This document shows positions 62,727-64,000 of a DNA stretch of 64,000 nucleotides, in pieces; position 1 is the stretch's first letter, and the number at the start of each line of letters is the position of its first letter. The DNA is from Microvirga rosea (GTDB taxonomy: Bacteria; Pseudomonadota; Alphaproteobacteria; Rhizobiales; Beijerinckiaceae): positions 62,001-126,000 of the forward strand of contig NZ_JAJDOP010000006.1 of NCBI RefSeq assembly GCF_020595095.1. Direction: 5' to 3'. The notes beneath the pieces were generated by a model. It saw only the letters and a list, made by a program, of their open reading frames with translations, had not been told where the DNA came from and did not search any database. A program made the position numbers and the translations under genes.

Positions 62727-64000
62727 ATGCTGACGCTTGATATATATTGGTCGAGCTATGCTCTCGTCGCGGTTGTCGTGGGGCTCATTCTTCTCGTTGG
62801 GCCGCTTGCACGGAGATCCGATTCGTGGGTGCGAGTCTCGCTGCTCATCCTGACTACCGTTCTCGCCTGGCGGTATATGATCTGGCGGATCACTGCGACT
62901 GTTCCGCCATTCAGCTTTACCTTCGACGCTATCGCGAGCTGGGTCTTTCTCCTCATAGAGACCCTGGCGTTAGTATCTTCCACGTCCGCCTATTTCATAT
63001 TAACGCGGCGAAAGGAGCGCCATCAGGAAGCTGATGCGAATGTCGGATGGTGGGGAGATAACCCTCCACAAGTCGACCTCTACATTGCAACGTACAACGA
63101 GGAGCGGGCTGTTCTTGAGCGAACGCTGGCTGGGGCACGGGCGATCGACTATCCGAGGCTGCGTGTCTTCGTGTTGGACGACGGCAGGAGAGAGTGGCTG
63201 ACGGAACTCTGCCGCGAATACGGCGCCGAGCATCGGACGCGGCCGGATAATCATCACGCGAAAGCGGGAAACATCAATTATACGCTTATGCAGCGCCTTC
63301 AGGATGTTGATCCTCCGGCGTTCGCGGCGGTTCTCGACGCTGATTTTGTCCCTCACGCAAACTTCGTGAAGCGCGTTCTAGCGTTGTTTCATGATCCGAA
63401 GGTCGGCTTGGTTCAGACACCGCAGCATTTCTTCAATCCGGATCCGATTCAGCATAACCTTGGCATCGCGCAGGCCTATCCGGACGAGCAGCGCTTCTTC
63501 TTCGATCATCTCGAGCCGGCGCGGGACGGTTGGGGAGTCGCAGTTTGCTGCGGTACGTCCTCGATGGTTCGGATCGCGGGCGTCCAGAAAATCGGTGGAC
63601 TTCCGACCGAAAGCGTGACGGAGGATTTCCTCCTGACGATCAGGTTGGATGAGAACGGCTATCGAACAGTCTATCTCAATGAGCCGCTGACTGAAGGGCT
63701 CGCACCAGAAGGCCTTCAGGAATACATCGTACAGCGCGGCCGTTGGTGTCTGGGAATGATGGAGATCATTCGGAACGTCTATAATCCTCTGGGCGGCAAC
63801 CGTTTGAGGCTGATGCAACGCGTCAGCCTCATGGACTCGCTCATGTATTGGACGACGACGTTTCCCTTTCGCCTCATCAGCCTCGTTTGCCCATTGCTCT
63901 ATTGGTATTTCGGGATCATCGTCGTCAATGCATCCGTGAGCGATGTCGTCTCGTATTACATGCCGTATTACTTCGCAGTTCTGTTTACGCTGAACTGGAT
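62727..64000 (+). CDS. Cellulose-synthase-like GT2 glycosyltransferase, partial
   Basis: An open frame running off the window end; 424 residues visible. Helices at about 12-30, 36-55 and 68-92 precede the cytosolic GT2 domain: TYNEER (122-127), VLDDGRR (149-155), LDADFVP (203-209), TPQHFFNPDP, CGTSSMV, VTED (297-300) and QRGRW (336-340). This is the processive D, DxD, TED, QxxRW set of cellulose synthase and relatives, using UDP-glucose, and it continues with helices at the end. Together with the HlyD-like protein upstream it resembles BgsA (mixed-linkage beta-glucan) of Sinorhizobium. Cellulose or curdlan synthase are alternatives. Confidence 0.87.
   Translation, partial: MLTLDIYWSSYALVAVVVGLILLVGPLARRSDSWVRVSLLILTTVLAWRYMIWRITATVPPFSFTFDAIASWVFLLIETLALVSSTSAYFILTRRKERHQEADANVGWWGDNPPQVDLYIATYNEERAVLERTLAGARAIDYPRLRVFVLDDGRREWLTELCREYGAEHRTRPDNHHAKAGNINYTLMQRLQDVDPPAFAAVLDADFVPHANFVKRVLALFHDPKVGLVQTPQHFFNPDPIQHNLGIAQAYPDEQRFFFDHLEPARDGWGVAVCCGTSSMVRIAGVQKIGGLPTESVTEDFLLTIRLDENGYRTVYLNEPLTEGLAPEGLQEYIVQRGRWCLGMMEIIRNVYNPLGGNRLRLMQRVSLMDSLMYWTTTFPFRLISLVCPLLYWYFGIIVVNASVSDVVSYYMPYYFAVLFTLNW

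Overview
The window looks like a chromosomal segment of a GC-rich alphaproteobacterium, most likely Hyphomicrobiales (Microvirga/Methylobacterium/rhizobial type). The reasons are the rhizobial-style glycerol ABC transporter glpSTPQUV, a complete hut cluster with hutF and hutG, and a HlyD plus cellulose-synthase-like pair resembling rhizobial beta-glucan synthases. No rRNA, tRNA, CRISPR array, insertion sequence or phage gene was seen. REGION 1 (about 1-15,480) is a ribosomally synthesised peptide (RiPP) biosynthetic locus and the most interesting part. A + strand operon (133-7893) encodes an NHLM-type exporter (HlyD adaptor, C39 peptidase/ABC, second ABC) and an AprA-like methyltransferase, all joined by ATGA overlaps. 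A - strand pair (10992-7862) encodes a B12-binding radical SAM enzyme and a MetX-like acyltransferase whose nucleophile serine is cysteine. A second + strand operon (11177-15469) encodes a 130-residue precursor with a Nif11-type leader, two tandem PoyD/OspD-type radical SAM peptide epimerases and a GNAT protein. The 58-residue core has no Cys, is 55% Ala+Val and is built from seven Val-Ala-initiated repeats. The predicted product is a D-amino-acid-containing, probably C-methylated peptide cleaved after Gly-Gly and exported. REGION 2 (15,480-24,000) holds a 1018-residue autotransporter, a VOC protein, a periplasmic CxxCH protein, a homocysteine S-methyltransferase homologue, a YbdK-like GCS2 ligase and a GAF protein. 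REGION 3 (24,098-28,461) is a two-gene RND efflux pump. REGION 4 (28,717-39,614) is histidine utilisation: hutI-hutH-hutG-hutU-hutD on the - strand, hutF-hutC divergent, and a TauABC-like transporter. The transporter and the hutI/hutF intergenic region share the same palindromic operator, so HutC probably controls all of them. REGION 5 (39,671-43,968) is a Pho box, an alkaline phosphatase, and a three-gene DUF3299-like/LolD-like/FtsX-like set with His-rich loops in the permease, suggesting metal handling coupled to phosphate stress. REGION 6 (44,072-54,885) is a carbohydrate-acid catabolic operon: AldA-like dehydrogenase, YtfQRT/YjfF-type sugar ABC transporter, mandelate racemase-family enzyme, SDR and GMC oxidoreductase. 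A divergent FCD-type GntR regulator lies beside TGGT-N3-ACCA operators. REGION 7 (55,103-61,280) is glpSTPQUV with a terminator; its two ATPases are degenerate in complementary ways. REGION 8 (61,521-end) is a HlyD-like protein followed directly by a truncated cellulose-synthase-like GT2, a pair resembling BgsB-BgsA. Start codons were moved from the longest frame where ribosome-binding sites, signal peptides or overlaps favoured it.
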